Virus record (IMG/VR): IMGVR_UViG_3300025634_000102
Span: 1-34,941 of that record
DNA length: 34,941 nt
Source: a virus
Reading direction: 5' to 3' (one strand)
Shown here: one piece after another, positions 1-8,676 of the stretch
Layout: every line of letters begins with the position of its first letter
How positions within the stretch are numbered: the stretch's first letter is position 1
The notes under the pieces: model-generated
What the model was told of the DNA's origin: nothing
The model's database searches: none
The model's input: only the letters and a program-made list of their open reading frames with translations
Translations under genes and position numbers: made by a program

Positions 1-552
1 TTAGTCCGCCGGCCAATGCCATCTATCAATCGCCTCAGCACTGCTCATCACCCGATTTGCCGGCTTCATATCCAGGCTGACGCGGTTGTGCATATCAAAT
101 CCCCACCATCGCATTGCGGCAGGAGCGGCGAGAGGCGGCGGGTTCACCTCAACCAAAGCCAGCCATTTTCGGCGGCAACCGCAGACCATGTTCGGCACAC
201 GCGCCGACCAATCGGTCAGCCATTGCCGATTGACTTCGGCGGCGGAATTCGACCAATCCCGTATATGCAATTCTTCCCATAGTTTGCGAGTGACCAAACG
301 CATTCGGACTAGCGCGGCGGCAGAATGTGCGGCGCGGCCAACCTTCGTCCTTAACCGGCTCCAAAGGCTCCGCTTAACGATATTGATACGAACCAGTGTG
401 GCGGAGCCGACGACGGCCGCGCCAGCCTCGCGGCGTTTACAATGCTTGCATTCGACCTTGTTTGGCGTCTCGGCGCATAGGCCGATGGCGCAGAACGAAC
501 GATAACTGTGCCCGATGTCGTGCGAAAAGATGCAGTCTGATCTATGGCTCAA
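1..552 (-). CDS. Hypothetical protein with N-terminal Cys/His cluster
   Basis: I do not recognise this protein of about 183 residues. I place the start at the TTG at 552, because it overlaps the upstream TGA as TTGA and follows a G-rich stretch that could serve as a ribosome binding site. Longer starts would overlap the previous gene by about 60 bases. The first 40 residues contain several Cys and His residues, including a CxxC (CKHC), suggesting a bound metal. The middle is rich in Arg and Leu and the C-terminal half is rich in Trp. The stop codon occupies the first three bases of the window. It is the last visible gene of the late operon, directly after a tail protein, so an accessory tail or post-tail role is possible but unproven. 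Confidence 0.5.
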   Translation of the reverse strand: MSHRSDCIFSHDIGHSYRSFCAIGLCAETPNKVECKHCKRREAGAAVVGSATLVRINIVKRSLWSRLRTKVGRAAHSAAALVRMRLVTRKLWEELHIRDWSNSAAEVNRQWLTDWSARVPNMVCGCRRKWLALVEVNPPPLAAPAAMRWWGFDMHNRVSLDMKPANRVMSSAEAIDRWHWPAD

Positions 553-1913
553 GAGAACACCCCCGGCATTGCCGATGGGCCGGCATAAGTGCCGGCGCAT
601 TGCACCCAACCCACTGTGTTGCCGTCGGTCAGCGCGCCGTCCGACGCGCCGCCCCAGACGAGCACTCCGCTTTTGAAGACGTTCAGAGTGTTACAATTGG
701 TCGAACCCCCGCAGCTCGCCGGGTCGGCGTAGACAACTTGAAAGTCCCAAGTGCTAAGGGAATCACTGCCCTCCCAGAGCAACGAATCAGGTCCGCTGGT
801 TTCGCAAACTCCAGGCGGCTCACCCTGGCCGGAAAGTACGGCGAACTCGTCCGTGTAACCATCCGGAAAATCTCCGCCTGCCTGCCAGACCTGGGTATTA
901 AAAGTCAGGGTTGAAAACCCGTTCGGCAAGCAGATACATGCAGGGCTAGGGCAGAGAGATGGATCGACAATGGTAACGGTCACGGTATCAGGCTTGGCAG
1001 GCGATTCTCCCGTCAGCACGGAGAAGACAGCGCCCGGCGAGCTTCCTCCCGCCGAGCCAACCCATTCGGTGCCGGTCGAATCGGCCAAGCTCAGGAAGTA
1101 GCACTCGAATGAAGCGTCAAAGTTTTCCTCCCAAGCGCCTGAAAACTGATCAACTCCAGTGTAGGTGCATCCCGTTTGCTGCGCCAGATAAGCGGTACGG
1201 AGTGTGGCGTTGGTTCCATCGTTCGATGGGATGACCGCCTGCACTTCAAGGCACGAAGGCAATGTGCCGCCGCAAGAGCCGCCGCAATCCATGAACGGCC
1301 CCGTTTGGTTGCCTCTGCCGCCGTGGCTGGCGCAGCCAGGCGTAGAGTCAATATCGCAGCCAATGTTGATGTAAATGTTCGTGTCCTCGCCGTCCGGCGA
1401 GCTGCCGTCATCATTGGAGCCGACGCCAGGAACTACGATCTGCACGGCGGGGCATTCACAATGATTCGAGTCCCAACGGAATCGCTTGCTAACCACGCTG
1501 ATTCCGGGAAAGTTATTAAACGCGCCGCCGGTGAGCGAGAGGCCATATTCAACAGTCACCACACAACCGTCGCCGGAGCAAAGGAGATCAATCCCAAGAT
1601 GTAGAGACCACAACTCCCCGTTACTGGTCTCACCGACCGTAACCTGATCGTTGAAACCATAATGGAGCACGCCACCTTCACATCGCTTACCCGCGAGAGC
1701 GCACGTCTGAGTCCCCAGAGCGGGCGCGTCAATTCCTATATACATTGCGAACGGTTCAGATTCGCAGCAATCGGCCGGCGGGCAGGTTGACGGGCAATTA
1801 GTCGAGCACGGATCATTGCCCGCGACGACAGCGAGGATGGCATTGGTGCCCGCGTCCGCCAACACGGCATTGGCCGATGCGTCTCCGAGGATACAGTCAG
1901 TCGCAACGACCAC
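549..1913 (-). CDS. Cysteine-rich tail-associated protein
   Basis: This 454-residue protein has 26 cysteines, many in close pairs, with a dense cluster near residues 36-50 (CSTNCPSTCPPADCC). The rest is rich in Gly, Ser, Thr and Asp and reads as beta-structured secreted or appendage-type sequence. No enzyme motif was seen. The start is the GTG at 1913, placed directly after the TGA of the upstream tail gene, with a GGAAGGTG-like ribosome binding site inside that gene. The position after the tail-tip gene suggests a receptor-binding or tail-tip component. The cysteine content is far above that of the neighbouring structural genes and suggests disulfide-stabilised folds outside the cell. The function is inferred from position only. 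Confidence 0.6.
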   Translation of the reverse strand: MVVATDCILGDASANAVLADAGTNAILAVVAGNDPCSTNCPSTCPPADCCESEPFAMYIGIDAPALGTQTCALAGKRCEGGVLHYGFNDQVTVGETSNGELWSLHLGIDLLCSGDGCVVTVEYGLSLTGGAFNNFPGISVVSKRFRWDSNHCECPAVQIVVPGVGSNDDGSSPDGEDTNIYINIGCDIDSTPGCASHGGRGNQTGPFMDCGGSCGGTLPSCLEVQAVIPSNDGTNATLRTAYLAQQTGCTYTGVDQFSGAWEENFDASFECYFLSLADSTGTEWVGSAGGSSPGAVFSVLTGESPAKPDTVTVTIVDPSLCPSPACICLPNGFSTLTFNTQVWQAGGDFPDGYTDEFAVLSGQGEPPGVCETSGPDSLLWEGSDSLSTWDFQVVYADPASCGGSTNCNTLNVFKSGVLVWGGASDGALTDGNTVGWVQCAGTYAGPSAMPGVFS

Positions 1914-4139
1914 TCAGCACCTTCCAACGATATTGAATGATTCGTAGGCGTGGCAAAGATGAACGATTCCCCCGGCGTCATTGTAAGCGTCGCCGGCGAT
2001 GGCCTGAACCGTTCCGCAAGCCAGAGGGCGCGGAGACTCCACGCTCGCCGCCGAGAGAAGAAGATTGCCGGCAGAGTCTCGCACGTCGTATTTCCATGTC
2101 GCCTGCAATCCGGTGGCGACATTCCCGTCGAGGCCGGGGTTGATTTTACTGATCTGCAACGCAACGCGGTACATCACATAAGGCGCAATTCCCGGCGACA
2201 CGGCCGCCGATGTCTGCCCGCCATAGAGCGGCGTCACCGGCTGCGTCGCGCCGCTCATGCCCAGCGCGGTTCGGCTGGCGGCCGAGGAATGCTGATTTGG
2301 ATAAGAAGCTCCGCCAGCCGAACCCCCGCCTTCTGAACGCGAGGCATGTTGTTTCAAATCAATCATGCCGGCGGCGGCGCTCCACCAGGTGTTGAGCTTG
2401 AACGAGGTGGTTAAAGCCTGCTGGTCGATATTGATCTCCGCGATCTGGCCATTGAGTTCAGCGGCAACAAAGCCCGTGGCGCGAACGACGTGCATGGGCG
2501 AGCCACTGTCCTTGAGGTAGCTCACGGCCAGCGCGGCGGCTTCCGCTTCAAGTTGTGTTTGATTAGTGGCCGGTGCGGCCGAACTTGGGATGGCGGAAGA
2601 GGTCGGCGGATAAACGCTGATCAGATTCCATTCCGGCCGGCTGATGAAGATAGTGTCCGGGTCAGATTTCGATTTTGCGTTCGCCAGGTCGGTGGTGCCA
2701 TAGCCGAGTTTCGTGACTGATTTAACGGCTTGCTGGAAACCGACACTGAAAAAGCTGGGCGATAGCAGCGATTTTCCGCTTTTTGTAGTAACTGTCGAAA
2801 CATCCTCAAACGTGCATCGAATCTTGAATTGAAGCGGCTCGAACGGCGTGAAGTTAGCCGGATATTGTCCGGATCCCACTTTGCCGAGCGGAATCGGCGA
2901 TTCAATGATGTCCGACTGGGGGTTGCCCAGGTGGTATTTGTTGATGCATGTGATGTTGACCTGGCTGTTGCTCCAAACCCCATTGGTTTGCGTGGCGAGG
3001 AACCCGCTGATGACCAGCGGATTCGTGCCATCGGTTTCAACAACGCGATTCAAGATCGGCGCTTCGTCGGCGGTATACGAAGTTCCGCGAAACCGCAGAA
3101 ACCGATAGAGCTGGTCCTTGAGCCGCGCCGAGTCAGCCGGTAAAGCCGGAGAGTTGGTGATGAAGCCCGAGTGGAAGAAATCAAGCGGCTGATGACAACA
3201 GGTTAAATCTTCAATGCGCACCCATTCAAGGTTCGAGTCCTGCGCGACAAATTCCCATGTGAGATTGTCGTCCACATCGCTCGGCCCCCAAACATCCTGA
3301 GTGATCAAGTTGGCGTTCGGGTAGGAGGTGAAGACGACTGTCTTGCCGCGCCGGTCAATGCCGGGGTGGGGTACGTCGAGGATCAATTGGCCGTCAGGAA
3401 TCGTCGGCGCGTCGCCATCGCCCAATTGGTGAATCGCCGCGGTGCCGTCGCTCAGAGGCACGAAAACATGGCCGCAATGCACCATGAGCTTAGCCAGCTC
3501 GGTTGGCGCGTGGTTGCCGTGCCACTGCAAGCCGCGCGGCGGCGGGATTTGCCCATCAACCGTGGTTGGCACGGTCACGGAGGTCAATCCCATCGCGTCA
3601 AGGCACATGCGAATGAGGTCAGAAGTGGGAACGAGCGACGTTGTGCCGATCGCGGATGTACCAGCGACATTCCCGTCGCCATCCGTCGTTTCGGCCACAA
3701 CGCCGCCGTCCGATTCAATCGGTGTCGGATTAACCAGGCCAACTTCCAGACGGCCGCCGCGCGGCATAACAAACCGCTGGCGCATGTCGGCGATATAGAG
3801 CCTGTAGCTGGTGATCGCGTTCGCCTGAGTCTTGGTATCTGAGGTAATGCCGACATCCGCCACGTCGATGTCCACGATGCTCACGCCGGCGATGGAGAGG
3901 TCTGGCGCGGCCGAATCGCTCGGTGCGTTGGTCTGCCAGAACCCCAGCGTGCCGGTTAAATCAACATTGCCCTTGGAATCGGGGGTGAGGTTGAGGTTGG
4001 CGTATTCGAGATAAGAGCACGTCGCCTGGTTGATGTCCGGCTCGACGCCGCCCTTGAGTTCAAAGGCCGATTCCAGAGCCAGGGCGATGCGCTTCTGGCT
4101 GCCGTTCTGCTGGAAGGTGACAATGTTAAATCCGCTCAA
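1914..4139 (-). CDS. Tail tip / tail hub protein
   Basis: This 741-residue protein follows the tape measure and a distal-tail-type gene, the usual place for the tail hub or baseplate protein of siphoviruses. The first 400 residues read as mixed beta domains with motifs common in such proteins, such as GNHAPTELAKLMVHCG near the middle. A Gly/Ser/Ala-rich stretch follows, then a compact beta C-terminus with a CHAYE-like ending. The start is a TTG at 4139: the preceding GGAGGTGG is an excellent ribosome binding site, and TTGA overlaps the stop of the upstream gene. No peptidase or lysozyme motif was recognised. The assignment rests on gene order and length, so the exact role (hub or fibre base) is uncertain. 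Confidence 0.55.
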   Translation of the reverse strand: MSGFNIVTFQQNGSQKRIALALESAFELKGGVEPDINQATCSYLEYANLNLTPDSKGNVDLTGTLGFWQTNAPSDSAAPDLSIAGVSIVDIDVADVGITSDTKTQANAITSYRLYIADMRQRFVMPRGGRLEVGLVNPTPIESDGGVVAETTDGDGNVAGTSAIGTTSLVPTSDLIRMCLDAMGLTSVTVPTTVDGQIPPPRGLQWHGNHAPTELAKLMVHCGHVFVPLSDGTAAIHQLGDGDAPTIPDGQLILDVPHPGIDRRGKTVVFTSYPNANLITQDVWGPSDVDDNLTWEFVAQDSNLEWVRIEDLTCCHQPLDFFHSGFITNSPALPADSARLKDQLYRFLRFRGTSYTADEAPILNRVVETDGTNPLVISGFLATQTNGVWSNSQVNITCINKYHLGNPQSDIIESPIPLGKVGSGQYPANFTPFEPLQFKIRCTFEDVSTVTTKSGKSLLSPSFFSVGFQQAVKSVTKLGYGTTDLANAKSKSDPDTIFISRPEWNLISVYPPTSSAIPSSAAPATNQTQLEAEAAALAVSYLKDSGSPMHVVRATGFVAAELNGQIAEINIDQQALTTSFKLNTWWSAAAGMIDLKQHASRSEGGGSAGGASYPNQHSSAASRTALGMSGATQPVTPLYGGQTSAAVSPGIAPYVMYRVALQISKINPGLDGNVATGLQATWKYDVRDSAGNLLLSAASVESPRPLACGTVQAIAGDAYNDAGGIVHLCHAYESFNIVGRC

Positions 4140-5356
4140 TGGCCACCTCCATTGTTCGGACGAGCCGGCATGAAGGTTGCGGCGTCGATGGTTGTTGAGG
4201 AAGTTTTGGCAGGATCGCTCATTAACTGATAATTCCAGCCGATGCGGAGGCGATGAATATCAACGTCGTCGTAAGTAATCTCCGGCGGCGCGGCCAGGAG
4301 ATAACCGCTCGGCACCGAAGGGAAATCGGGGTAAGTTCCAAGGCCGATCGCGCTTCCGCTCAGCCGCAACATGGCGACGGTCTGAGGCCTCTTGACCGCG
4401 ATGGGCGCGGCGCCGGGATAAGTCTTTAATTCAAACGTGTCCACATCGCCCATCAGCCCAAAGGTCTGGCTCCAACTAATCAAGCTTCCGTTGCCGCCCA
4501 CGCCACTGATGACAGTGTAGGTGGATCGCAGCCTGATCTGGTCGATGCCGGTGACGGACATTCCGGCGGAGACAATGTTGCCGCTGGTGGGTCGAAACGA
4601 AGTGTGGATGGCGACGGGATCGCCGCCGGAGAGAAGAAGATCATGCGTGATGGTCTGTGTGAGCTGGTTCTGTTCGTTGATCGAATTACTGATCGACGAA
4701 GTTCCTGACGCCACTCCGCCGGCCGGGAGCGGCGTGGCAAGTTGAATCGCCCGCATAGAGTAGGTGGCTTTTGATTCCGCGTTCTGCGCGACATCGAGTT
4801 CGTAGGTGACGATCCAATTGGGCGAGGCGTATTGCTGCTGGAACTGGCTGAGGATCGCGGCGTAGAAATAATCAGCCGCGTTGGGAACGTAAAACTCGCC
4901 GGTCTGAAGGATGGAGCGGAGTCCGTTGGGCGCCACAGAGGAGCGAAGTCGCGCGGGGGTGAAGGTTGAGTTCGAGAGGAAGCAGGTCGCATCGAGCGTG
5001 AATTTAACCTTGCGATTCAGTGGGCCGGAAGCTTCCGGTAATTGCTTGAATCCGCAGAAAGGTCCGCCGTTGGTGCAGATGCCTGCCTGGAGATATTTTT
5101 CCGGCACGCCGCCGATGCCATTGATGACGAGTGATCCGCCGGCGACGGAGAGGTTTCCCAGGGCGGCGAGCTTGGTATAGAAGGCGGCGGGGTCGGTGTC
5201 GTCGATGAAGCCGTCGATCTCGACGTGCACTTTAGTGGCGACCCAACCATAACCGGCGAGCGAGACGGGGGTTTCTTCCCAGAGATACTGCTCGACCATG
5301 AAAGTCGCGCCGTTGTAGCTCGCGGAGACGAACGAAGATGTATCGACGCCGGGCAT
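4136..5356 (-). CDS. Distal tail-type structural protein
   Basis: This 406-residue protein is encoded immediately downstream of the tape measure and overlaps the next tail gene by 4 bases. Its opening residues (SYNGATFMVEQYLWEETP) and a DGFIDDTDPAAFYTKLAALG segment near residues 48-67 look like the N-terminal beta domain of distal-tail or tail-completion proteins that sit on the last tail ring. No catalytic motif was seen. Several Cys and Gly residues cluster near residues 92-102. In this position a siphovirus normally encodes the protein joining tube and tip. I did not recognise a specific family, so this is a positional call. Confidence 0.5.
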   Translation of the reverse strand: MPGVDTSSFVSASYNGATFMVEQYLWEETPVSLAGYGWVATKVHVEIDGFIDDTDPAAFYTKLAALGNLSVAGGSLVINGIGGVPEKYLQAGICTNGGPFCGFKQLPEASGPLNRKVKFTLDATCFLSNSTFTPARLRSSVAPNGLRSILQTGEFYVPNAADYFYAAILSQFQQQYASPNWIVTYELDVAQNAESKATYSMRAIQLATPLPAGGVASGTSSISNSINEQNQLTQTITHDLLLSGGDPVAIHTSFRPTSGNIVSAGMSVTGIDQIRLRSTYTVISGVGGNGSLISWSQTFGLMGDVDTFELKTYPGAAPIAVKRPQTVAMLRLSGSAIGLGTYPDFPSVPSGYLLAAPPEITYDDVDIHRLRIGWNYQLMSDPAKTSSTTIDAATFMPARPNNGGGH

Positions 5357-5365
5357 GGTTGAAAA

Positions 5366-6589
5366 TTAGTTCCTGAATGACGAGGTCATTTGCGTAGATT
5401 TCGCCGCTGCCTTTGTGACCGCGTGTTGCAGATGCGGCTTGAGCTTCTGCTCTATCGACTTGCCGATTTTTTCTGGATCGACCGTGATATTGATCGCGTC
5501 GAAGTGAACGCCCGCATAGCCGGCTCCGCCGTAGGGGTTGTAGCCAACGTCTTTTATTCCACTTCGCGTGCCATCGCGGCCGGCGGCATTTACCGCTGGG
5601 TCAATCAGCAGGTGTTTGTCGTAATCAATAGTCTGAACCAGCTCACTCCAGCGATTGGCGAAGAAGCCGCCTGATCCGCCGTCCTTGTCGCCGGCGTTGA
5701 GCAAATCGCGTGCGCCTTCGACCGCATGTTTCACGCCCTCGACCAAACCCGGAATTTGCCCAAGGGCTTCGTTGAAGACGCCGAGCACTGGCCGCGCCAA
5801 TTCATTCTCCAGAGAGGTCCACTCCGCCTTCATGAGCGTCATTTGGTGGGCAAACTCATTCCCCATCTTCACGTCGCCCTCATCGACGGTGGCGTGCATA
5901 TTTTCCATCGTCCGCTGGAAATCGAGGATGCCTTCCGAGCCTTCATGCATCAAGGGCTTTAGTGCCGCGCCGGCGCGGCCCATCAAATCCTGAAGCACGC
6001 GGCCCTTATCTTCCTCCTTTGCTAATCCTTTGACTGCCTCAGCCACAGAGAGAAACATCCCCTGCATGTCGCCCATATGGCCTTTGACAAAATCCGCACT
6101 TAAGCCGATCTCGTTGAACTTTTTGGCCACATCGCCGCTGGGGTCGCTGGCGGCGTCAGACATATTACGAGCGAGGAATTTGAACGAGGCGCTCAACTCG
6201 TCAACGCCGACGCCATGCTCCTCGGCCAGAGGCGCGAGCGAGGAGAAGAAAGTCGAACTGACTCCGGCGAGTTCGGCTTCCTCCCCGATGTGATGGAACT
6301 CTTCGGCCACTCCGAAGGTGTTCTCACGCAAAATACCCATCAACGAAGCAGCCGCATGAATCCCGCCCAGGAGTGGCCCTTCGCTGAAACCCGCGGTGAT
6401 GCTTTGGATTTTGGCGGAGAACTGAGTCAGGCCGGTCGCCTCACCGAACGACTCGTTGACCTGCTCCATGATCTCGCGGACTTGCCCGCCGAAGCCTTCG
6501 GCGTGCGTGAACGATTCGCTGATGCCATGATCGAAGCTCGTGTGGTCGAGGTCGAGCCTGCCGGTAATTGCTCCCGCATCCCAAGCCAT
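5366..6589 (-). CDS. Tail tape measure protein
   Basis: This 407-residue, largely helical protein follows the chaperone frames. Alternating charged and small hydrophobic residues run through most of it, with a helical GVSSTFFSSLAPLAEEHG segment near 110-127 of the kind seen in tape-measure proteins and a Gly-rich break near 310-350. The start ATG overlaps the stop of the frameshifted chaperone frame as TAATG and is preceded by GGAGGT, a strong ribosome binding site. Tape measures set tail length at about 0.15 nm per residue, so a tail near 60 nm would be expected; that is an inference and short for a siphovirus. No lytic domain was seen. Confidence 0.75.
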   Translation of the reverse strand: MAWDAGAITGRLDLDHTSFDHGISESFTHAEGFGGQVREIMEQVNESFGEATGLTQFSAKIQSITAGFSEGPLLGGIHAAASLMGILRENTFGVAEEFHHIGEEAELAGVSSTFFSSLAPLAEEHGVGVDELSASFKFLARNMSDAASDPSGDVAKKFNEIGLSADFVKGHMGDMQGMFLSVAEAVKGLAKEEDKGRVLQDLMGRAGAALKPLMHEGSEGILDFQRTMENMHATVDEGDVKMGNEFAHQMTLMKAEWTSLENELARPVLGVFNEALGQIPGLVEGVKHAVEGARDLLNAGDKDGGSGGFFANRWSELVQTIDYDKHLLIDPAVNAAGRDGTRSGIKDVGYNPYGGAGYAGVHFDAINITVDPEKIGKSIEQKLKPHLQHAVTKAAAKSTQMTSSFRN

Positions 6590-7166
6590 TAGTGACCTCC
6601 GATAAAGGCGAACAGGTCAGAGATTGAGTTGCCCAGAGGAACCGAGATCACGCCATCACGCACGGTCTCGCCGCCGGCCGCGCGAGAAGGCGAAGGCGCG
6701 GCGGCGCGTTGCCGCTCGACGGATCGCCGGCGGGCGGCGAGCATGGCGAAAGCAAAGGGGCAGGGAAAGATCATGGCTGTCATCGCATCAGGCGCGATGC
6801 CTGTTTGAACCAATGTGTATGCCACGTCGAACGCTACTTGCCTTGAGTCTTGAAGCTCTCCGCGACCGCCGCTCGAATTGCCGCGCCGGTCGCTCGGGAG
6901 TTTTTTCGGGAGTGCTCCCAGAAATAGGCCAGATAGGCGGTGACCATTTTCAAAGCCATCTTGCCATCGTCGAGCGAGGGCGTCTCGCCGACGAAGACTC
7001 CGCTGAAGAGCTGCTTCGCCTGGGCGTCGGTCAGCGGAGCAAGGTCGCTCAACGCCGCGATCTCCGCGACGGTGGGCGGGCGAGTGGGGAATTCCGTGCC
7101 ATTCACGACGAGAACGCATTCCCAAGGCAGCACAACGTCGATCTGGTCGTTGATGTTGATCTTCAT
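6589..7166 (-). CDS. Tail assembly chaperone, -1 frameshift product (GT-type)
   Basis: Ribosomes that slip back one base at A AAA AAC (6906-6900) leave the 110-codon G-type frame after residue 89 and read 103 further codons, ending in the TAA at 6591-6589. The predicted fusion is about 192 residues. In lambda-like siphoviruses the GT fusion works with G to load tail tube protein on the tape measure. Supporting evidence is the position between tail tube and tape measure, the slip direction (-1, as in lambda), the open downstream frame with sensible protein sequence (FDVAYTLVQTG, AMIFPCPFAFAMLAA), and the stop overlapping the tape-measure start. Frame use is read from the sequence; actual slippage is predicted. 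Confidence 0.75.
6834..7166 (-). CDS. Tail assembly chaperone, G-type
   Basis: This 110-residue protein is made by standard reading and ends at the TAG at 6836-6834. It begins MKININDQIDVVLPWECVLVV, a beta-rich start, followed by the acidic and helical body expected for small tail chaperones. The ATG at 7166 has a GGAA-type ribosome binding site a few bases upstream. It lies directly after the tail tube gene and before the tape measure, the fixed place of the chaperone pair in siphoviruses. Residues 86-90 (SRKNS) are encoded over the slippery sequence described separately. I rely on position, size and the frameshift rather than on a recognised sequence signature. Confidence 0.7.
   Translation of the reverse strand: MKININDQIDVVLPWECVLVVNGTEFPTRPPTVAEIAALSDLAPLTDAQAKQLFSGVFVGETPSLDDGKMALKMVTAYLAYFWEHSRKNSRATGAAIRAAVAESFKTQGK
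6900..6906 (-). promoter_or_regulatory. A AAA AAC slippery heptamer for -1 frameshifting
   Basis: Read on the minus strand in the chaperone frame the codons are cgA AAA AAC, a canonical X XXY YYZ heptamer. Slipping one base back puts translation into the frame that runs to the tape-measure start. Downstream sequence is GC-rich (ccgagcgaccggcgcgg) and could fold, but I did not define a specific pseudoknot. Confidence 0.75.
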
Positions 7167-7199
7167 TTGAATTGGTTCCTGACGTTGATTCCAAAAAAT

Positions 7200-7760
7200 T
7201 CAATAGCTCGTCGCGCCGATGAAGCCATACTTCAATTGGGGCAACTTGAGCCGATCCGGCCAGACGTCAAACATCACCTCCCACTCGTCGTCTTTCATGC
7301 CGTCGCGCTTCATTGTGTTGGGCAGCGTGCCGGGCGAGGCGTGAGTGAGCGTGAGGTCAAACGTGTGATCGCCGGCCGCGAATAGATCGGCGGGATAAAG
7401 AACAATCGGGGCGGAGTAGATATACATGTCTATGTTCACGGCCGGCGTGATTTCCAAAGAATTCGCCGCGCCGCCGGCGACCGCCGTTCCCCATGGCGCC
7501 ATGATGGTGGCGAGTGCGAGGTTGCACTCGCGGAGCTTGATGCCGATTCCGCCTTCCAGACCCAGATGTCGCTTTCCGAGCGGGGCTTTACCGGTAGTGC
7601 CGGTTTTGATGATCTCGAAAATCTGTTTCAGCTTTGAGGGATCAACCTCGTCGGTGAAACCGAGATCGGTCAGCGTGCCGCCGACGCCGAGCGTTGATCC
7701 GACCGTCCATTTAATCAGCCATGGCCGGCGAGCGAGGTTGGAGGGAAGACTTTGAGACAT
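7200..7760 (-). CDS. Major tail tube protein
   Basis: This 186-residue protein sits between the tail terminator and the chaperone pair, the usual tail tube position. It is a mixed beta protein with Gly and Thr turns, a segment GLEGGIGIKLRECNLALAT near residues 67-85, and the phrase DHTFDLTLTHA near 132-142, compatible with a tube-fold beta sandwich. The ATG at 7760 has AAAGGA upstream. The bases just before it (7781-7810) are a host-type dispersed phrase. No alternative function is suggested. The assignment is mostly positional, since tube proteins diverge strongly. Confidence 0.65.
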   Translation of the reverse strand: MSQSLPSNLARRPWLIKWTVGSTLGVGGTLTDLGFTDEVDPSKLKQIFEIIKTGTTGKAPLGKRHLGLEGGIGIKLRECNLALATIMAPWGTAVAGGAANSLEITPAVNIDMYIYSAPIVLYPADLFAAGDHTFDLTLTHASPGTLPNTMKRDGMKDDEWEVMFDVWPDRLKLPQLKYGFIGATSY

Positions 7761-7780
7761 ATTCGATTCCTTTCGAGTTT

Positions 7781-7810
7781 CTTATCCGCGCTATCCGCGC
7801 CATCCGTGGT
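7781..7810 (-). repeat. Host-type leader phrase (accacggatggcgcggat type)
   Basis: On the minus strand the phrase accacggatggcgcgg is followed by two more short 'gcggat' units, ending about 20 bases before the tail tube start codon. It belongs to the same set of phrases found upstream of several other phage genes here. Confidence 0.6.
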
Positions 7811-7819
7811 AAAAACGGC

Positions 7820-8308
7820 TCAAGTCAATTTGCAAAACGCGACATCCAGATTGAACGACACTTCCGTCCGCCCGCGATCGTCAACGCCGATCTTGCCGGG
7901 CGTTTGAACCAGATCGACGCTGACCAGCCGCCAGGTTCCATCCGACGATTGATCCGCCGCCTTGTAGCCGTTGATTGTCACCATGCGGAGCGGCAGGCCG
8001 GTGGCGGCAAGGAAGCACTCATAGAGTGCCTGCGCACGAGCCTGAGCGGCCTCCTCGTCAAAGCCCAGCGTATAGCATTGGATGGCCGCGCGGGCCTGAG
8101 CTTCAAACTGGCGGGCGGGGCCGGCGTAATAGCGAAGGATGCTGACCGGGGCGGGCGTGCCGGCGATGGGTTCGACGATCTTGTTGCGCCAGATATTCGC
8201 GCCGGAGGCCGGCGGAAGGACGAGCGTAACCGCCGGCGTTTGCGCGGCGGCGGCGGCGATGACAAATTGAATCAGCGAATTCAGGAAGTTGTTGGGGTCG
8301 TTGATCAT
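7820..8308 (-). CDS. Tail terminator-type protein
   Basis: This 162-residue protein is encoded after the gp10-like neck gene and before the tail tube gene. It opens with NDPNNFLNSLIQFVIAAAAA, a helical start, then a VSILRYYAGPARQFEAQ segment near residues 55-71 and a C-terminal strand set (GRTEVSFNLDVAF). This pattern matches small tail-terminator or minor tail proteins that close the tail tube at the head end. Its start ATG shares a base with the TGA of the preceding gene, indicating translational coupling. I recognise the type mainly from gene order and from the 'TEVSFNLDV' style ending. Confidence 0.6.
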   Translation of the reverse strand: MINDPNNFLNSLIQFVIAAAAAQTPAVTLVLPPASGANIWRNKIVEPIAGTPAPVSILRYYAGPARQFEAQARAAIQCYTLGFDEEAAQARAQALYECFLAATGLPLRMVTINGYKAADQSSDGTWRLVSVDLVQTPGKIGVDDRGRTEVSFNLDVAFCKLT

Positions 8309-8670
8309 CAGCCCATCGCCTCCTTGCAGCGGCCGGCGACGAATGCAGACATCTTCGGCGAATCCTCACGCAGGGCGGCTTCGAGATATTTCGATTGCCC
8401 GACCTGGTGTTTGGCATCCACTCGCTCGTGCACGGCCGCGGCGTATTCGGCGTTGAACCCGATCACCTTGCCTACTTTTCCGCCCTCTTCGGTCGCAGGT
8501 TCGGTTGTCGCGCTTCCATTCAAGAACCCGGTCTTAACCGGAGTGATCTGTTGCGCGTGGCCGATGACAACCTCGCCAAAGACATCGACCGCCTTCAAAG
8601 CGGTTTCGCGCATTCTCGCCGCGCCTTCTCCGGCGCCTTTGATGAATGAAGATGGATCAAATTCAGCCAT
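8308..8670 (-). CDS. HK97 gp10-like neck/tail protein
   Basis: The 120-residue product has the hallmark of the HK97 gp10 family in the middle: ITPVKTGFLNGSATTEPAT near residues 42-60, then a YAAAVHERVDAKHQVGQSKY stretch near 76-95, and a helical end. Family members link head and tail or close the tail tube; the TPvdTGfLr and VHE motifs are conserved. The start ATG lies 6 bases after the stop of the preceding gene, and the stop overlaps the next start, so it is part of a tightly packed neck operon. Function is assigned with good confidence by family and place. Confidence 0.8.
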   Translation of the reverse strand: MAEFDPSSFIKGAGEGAARMRETALKAVDVFGEVVIGHAQQITPVKTGFLNGSATTEPATEEGGKVGKVIGFNAEYAAAVHERVDAKHQVGQSKYLEAALREDSPKMSAFVAGRCKEAMG

Positions 8671-8676
8671 GCTTTT

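Noticed and set aside
6624-7385. Plus-strand 253-codon frame opposite the tail chaperones
   Set aside because: Antisense to the chaperone and tail tube genes, which are supported by gene order and the slippery site.
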